Assembly (NCBI GenBank): GCA_945897545.1
Contig: CAMDGJ010000147.1
Location: 1-6,980, forward strand
Direction of reading: 5' to 3'
DNA length: 6,980 nucleotides
Source of the DNA: Flavobacterium psychrophilum
Lineage (GTDB): Bacteria; Bacteroidota; Bacteroidia; Flavobacteriales; Flavobacteriaceae
Part shown: one piece after another, positions 5,659 to 6,980 of the stretch
Numbering within the stretch: the stretch's first letter is position 1
How the letters are laid out: each line of letters begins with the position of its first letter
Notes under the pieces: model-generated
What the model was told of the DNA's origin: nothing
Seen by the model: only the letters and a program-made list of their open reading frames with translations
Databases searched by the model: none
Made by a program: the position numbers and the translations under genes

Positions 5659-6198
5659 ATGAATAGTACTTCACAGGAATATGATAAGGTGATCGCGATT
5701 TGTCGCTCCCTTTTTGTCAATAAAATGAAAGATTATGGTAGTGCTTGGCGCATTTTAAGATTGCCTTCGCTAACAGACCAAATCTACATCAAAGCGCAAA
5801 GAATAAGAAGTTTACAGGAAAATGAAATTCGAAAAGTTGACGAAGACGAAACTGTTGAATTCATAGGAATCATCAATTATTCAATTATGGCATTGGTACA
5901 ACTCGAACTTGGCGTTGTCGACCAACCAGATTTGAATGTGGAAGAAGCCTCCGATTTATTCGATGCCAAAGTTAAACTCACCAAAGATTTAATGGAAAAT
6001 AAAAACCATGATTATGGTGAAGCTTGGCGCGAAATGCGTGTGAGCTCATTGACGGATTTGATACTTCAGAAACTACTTCGAGTGAAACAAATCGAAGACA
6101 ATAAAGGAAAAACTTTGGTTTCAGAAGGTATTGATGCTAACTATCAGGATATGATTAATTATGCTGTTTTTGCGTTGATTTTAATGAAGAAATTTTAA
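5659..6198 (+). CDS. DUF1599 protein with two tandem domain copies
   Basis: This 179-residue, probably all-helical cytoplasmic protein belongs to the DUF1599 family, common in Bacteroidota. It consists of two copies of one domain, about residues 9-84 and 102-177. The copies share KDYGSAWRILRLPSLTD (24-40) and HDYGEAWREMRVSSLTD (117-133), offset by 93 residues, and a later INY motif (72-74 and 166-168, offset 94). The repeated D-Y-G, A-W-R, S-L-T-D and acidic residues suggest a conserved polar or metal-binding site, but no activity is shown by the sequence. The family has been linked by others to nucleotide-related functions, which I recall only loosely. The ATG at 5659 follows TATTTTTG by 20 bases. 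The gene is divergent from folP and is followed after 50 bases by a DoxX/MauE-like gene in the same direction, probably one transcript. Confidence 0.88.
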   Translation: MNSTSQEYDKVIAICRSLFVNKMKDYGSAWRILRLPSLTDQIYIKAQRIRSLQENEIRKVDEDETVEFIGIINYSIMALVQLELGVVDQPDLNVEEASDLFDAKVKLTKDLMENKNHDYGEAWREMRVSSLTDLILQKLLRVKQIEDNKGKTLVSEGIDANYQDMINYAVFALILMKKF

Positions 6199-6248
6199 TT
6201 AAAGAGAACTAGTACAATTTAAATGATTTTAATATAAAAATTGAATTA

Positions 6249-6980
6249 ATGAAAAACATCATCACCCAATTCTCGCGCCTTTTCGTTGGAATTTTATTTA
6301 TTATTTCGGGATTGATCAAGCTAAATGACCCTATTGGATTCTCGTATAAACTAGACGAATATTTCAGTACGACTGTTTTTAATATGCCATTTTTTGTTCC
6401 ATATACGTTAGCAATCGCTTTATTTTTGGTTATTTTAGAAGTAGTTTTAGGCGTTATGTTGCTCATTGGCTACAAATCAAAAATTACGATTTGGAGTTTA
6501 TTACTTCTGGTTATTCTATTTACTTTTCTAACCTTTTACTCGGCTTATTTTGATGTGGTAAAAGACTGCGGCTGCTTTGGTGACGCACTACATTTGACCC
6601 CTTGGCAATCTTTCACGAAAGACCTCATTCTGTTATTTTTTATTTTAATTTTATTTTACAATCAAAAATATGTAAAGCCTTTATTTTCAAATGGAATCCA
6701 AAACTTATTGGTTTTAGCAAGTGTTATTTTGAGTTGCTTTATGGGTTATTGGGTTTTAAATCATTTGCCTTTGAAAGATTTTAGACCCTATAATGTGGGT
6801 ACGAATATTAAAACAGCAATGGAAATTCCTGACAATGCCCCAAAAAGTGTTGTTGAAATGGTTTTTATTTACAAAGTAAATGGAGTTGACACCGAATTCA
6901 CTGAAAAAGACTTAGTGAATCTTCCTGCAGGAGCAGAATTTGTCGATAGAAAAGACAAAATTATTGTGCAAGGCTACCTT
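6249..6980 (+). CDS. BT_3928-like DoxX/MauE-family membrane protein, 5' part
   Basis: The frame opens at the ATG at 6249 and is still open at the right edge, giving 244 visible residues. The first 170 residues are mostly hydrophobic, with about five helices (roughly 10-24, 51-75, 80-101, 122-138, 151-170). The opening RLFVGILFIISGLIKLNDP is typical of DoxX/MauE proteins, and DCGCFGD (106-112) contains the paired cysteines C107 and C109 found in MauE-type members, suggesting a thiol redox role at the membrane. After residue 171 a soluble domain starts (LPLKDFRPYNVGTNI), probably outside the cytoplasm, and continues past the window. The arrangement resembles the protein family named after BT_3928 of Bacteroides, often located near DUF1599 and tpiA genes; the name and neighbourhood are from memory. 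It lies 50 bases after the DUF1599 gene with no hairpin between, so they are probably co-transcribed. No function is established. Confidence 0.85.
   Translation, partial: MKNIITQFSRLFVGILFIISGLIKLNDPIGFSYKLDEYFSTTVFNMPFFVPYTLAIALFLVILEVVLGVMLLIGYKSKITIWSLLLLVILFTFLTFYSAYFDVVKDCGCFGDALHLTPWQSFTKDLILLFFILILFYNQKYVKPLFSNGIQNLLVLASVILSCFMGYWVLNHLPLKDFRPYNVGTNIKTAMEIPDNAPKSVVEMVFIYKVNGVDTEFTEKDLVNLPAGAEFVDRKDKIIVQGYL

Noticed and set aside
6209..6466. Minus-strand frame opposite the DoxX/MauE-like gene
   Set aside because: Shadow frame; the plus-strand frame has membrane helices and the DCGCFGD motif.
6602..6784. Plus-strand out-of-frame open frame within the DoxX/MauE-like gene
   Set aside because: Overlaps a convincing long frame that is open to the window edge.

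Overview
The window looks like ordinary chromosome from a low-GC member of the Flavobacteriia, probably Flavobacterium or a close relative. The evidence is AT-rich DNA, TAnnTTTG promoter elements in place of TATAAT boxes, no clear Shine-Dalgarno sequences, a lipoprotein with an acidic run after its cysteine, and Bacteroidota-type genes (a DUF1599 protein and a BT_3928-like DoxX/MauE membrane protein). The genus is inferred from sequence character only.

Left part (1-2709): the 3' two thirds of a saccharopine dehydrogenase family gene runs into the window from the left edge. It is followed by a 69-residue two-helix membrane protein resembling the membrane hairpin of the gliding motor protein GldL. 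A strong bidirectional hairpin terminator separates this from a convergent ammonium transporter gene (amt, minus strand). The divergent amt/rlmH intergenic region carries a promoter candidate for each gene and an 8+8 bp palindrome on the amt side.

Middle part (2710-4216): rlmH (23S rRNA pseudouridine-1915 methyltransferase) is followed by an AT-rich spacer, a small CHRD-domain lipoprotein probably exported to the cell surface, a hairpin terminator and another gene-poor spacer.

Right part (4217-6980): a minus-strand pair consists of folP (dihydropteroate synthase) and a lipoprotein gene joined to it by a TAATG overlap. The lipoprotein gene is broken by an apparent one-base deletion. Divergent from folP are a DUF1599 protein made of two copies of the same domain, then a DoxX/MauE-like membrane protein with a CGC motif, which is cut by the right edge.

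Most genes are housekeeping or common family members (amino acid metabolism, ammonium uptake, rRNA modification, folate synthesis). I saw no mobile element, CRISPR array, tRNA or rRNA, toxin-antitoxin pair or recognisable defence system, and no convincing new multi-gene system. The points most worth a second look are the frameshifted lipoprotein behind folP, the GldL-like mini-protein, the duplicated DUF1599 protein beside the CGC membrane protein, the back-to-back promoters at folP/DUF1599, the amt-side palindrome, and the (GAT)5 tract that encodes the lipoprotein export signal.
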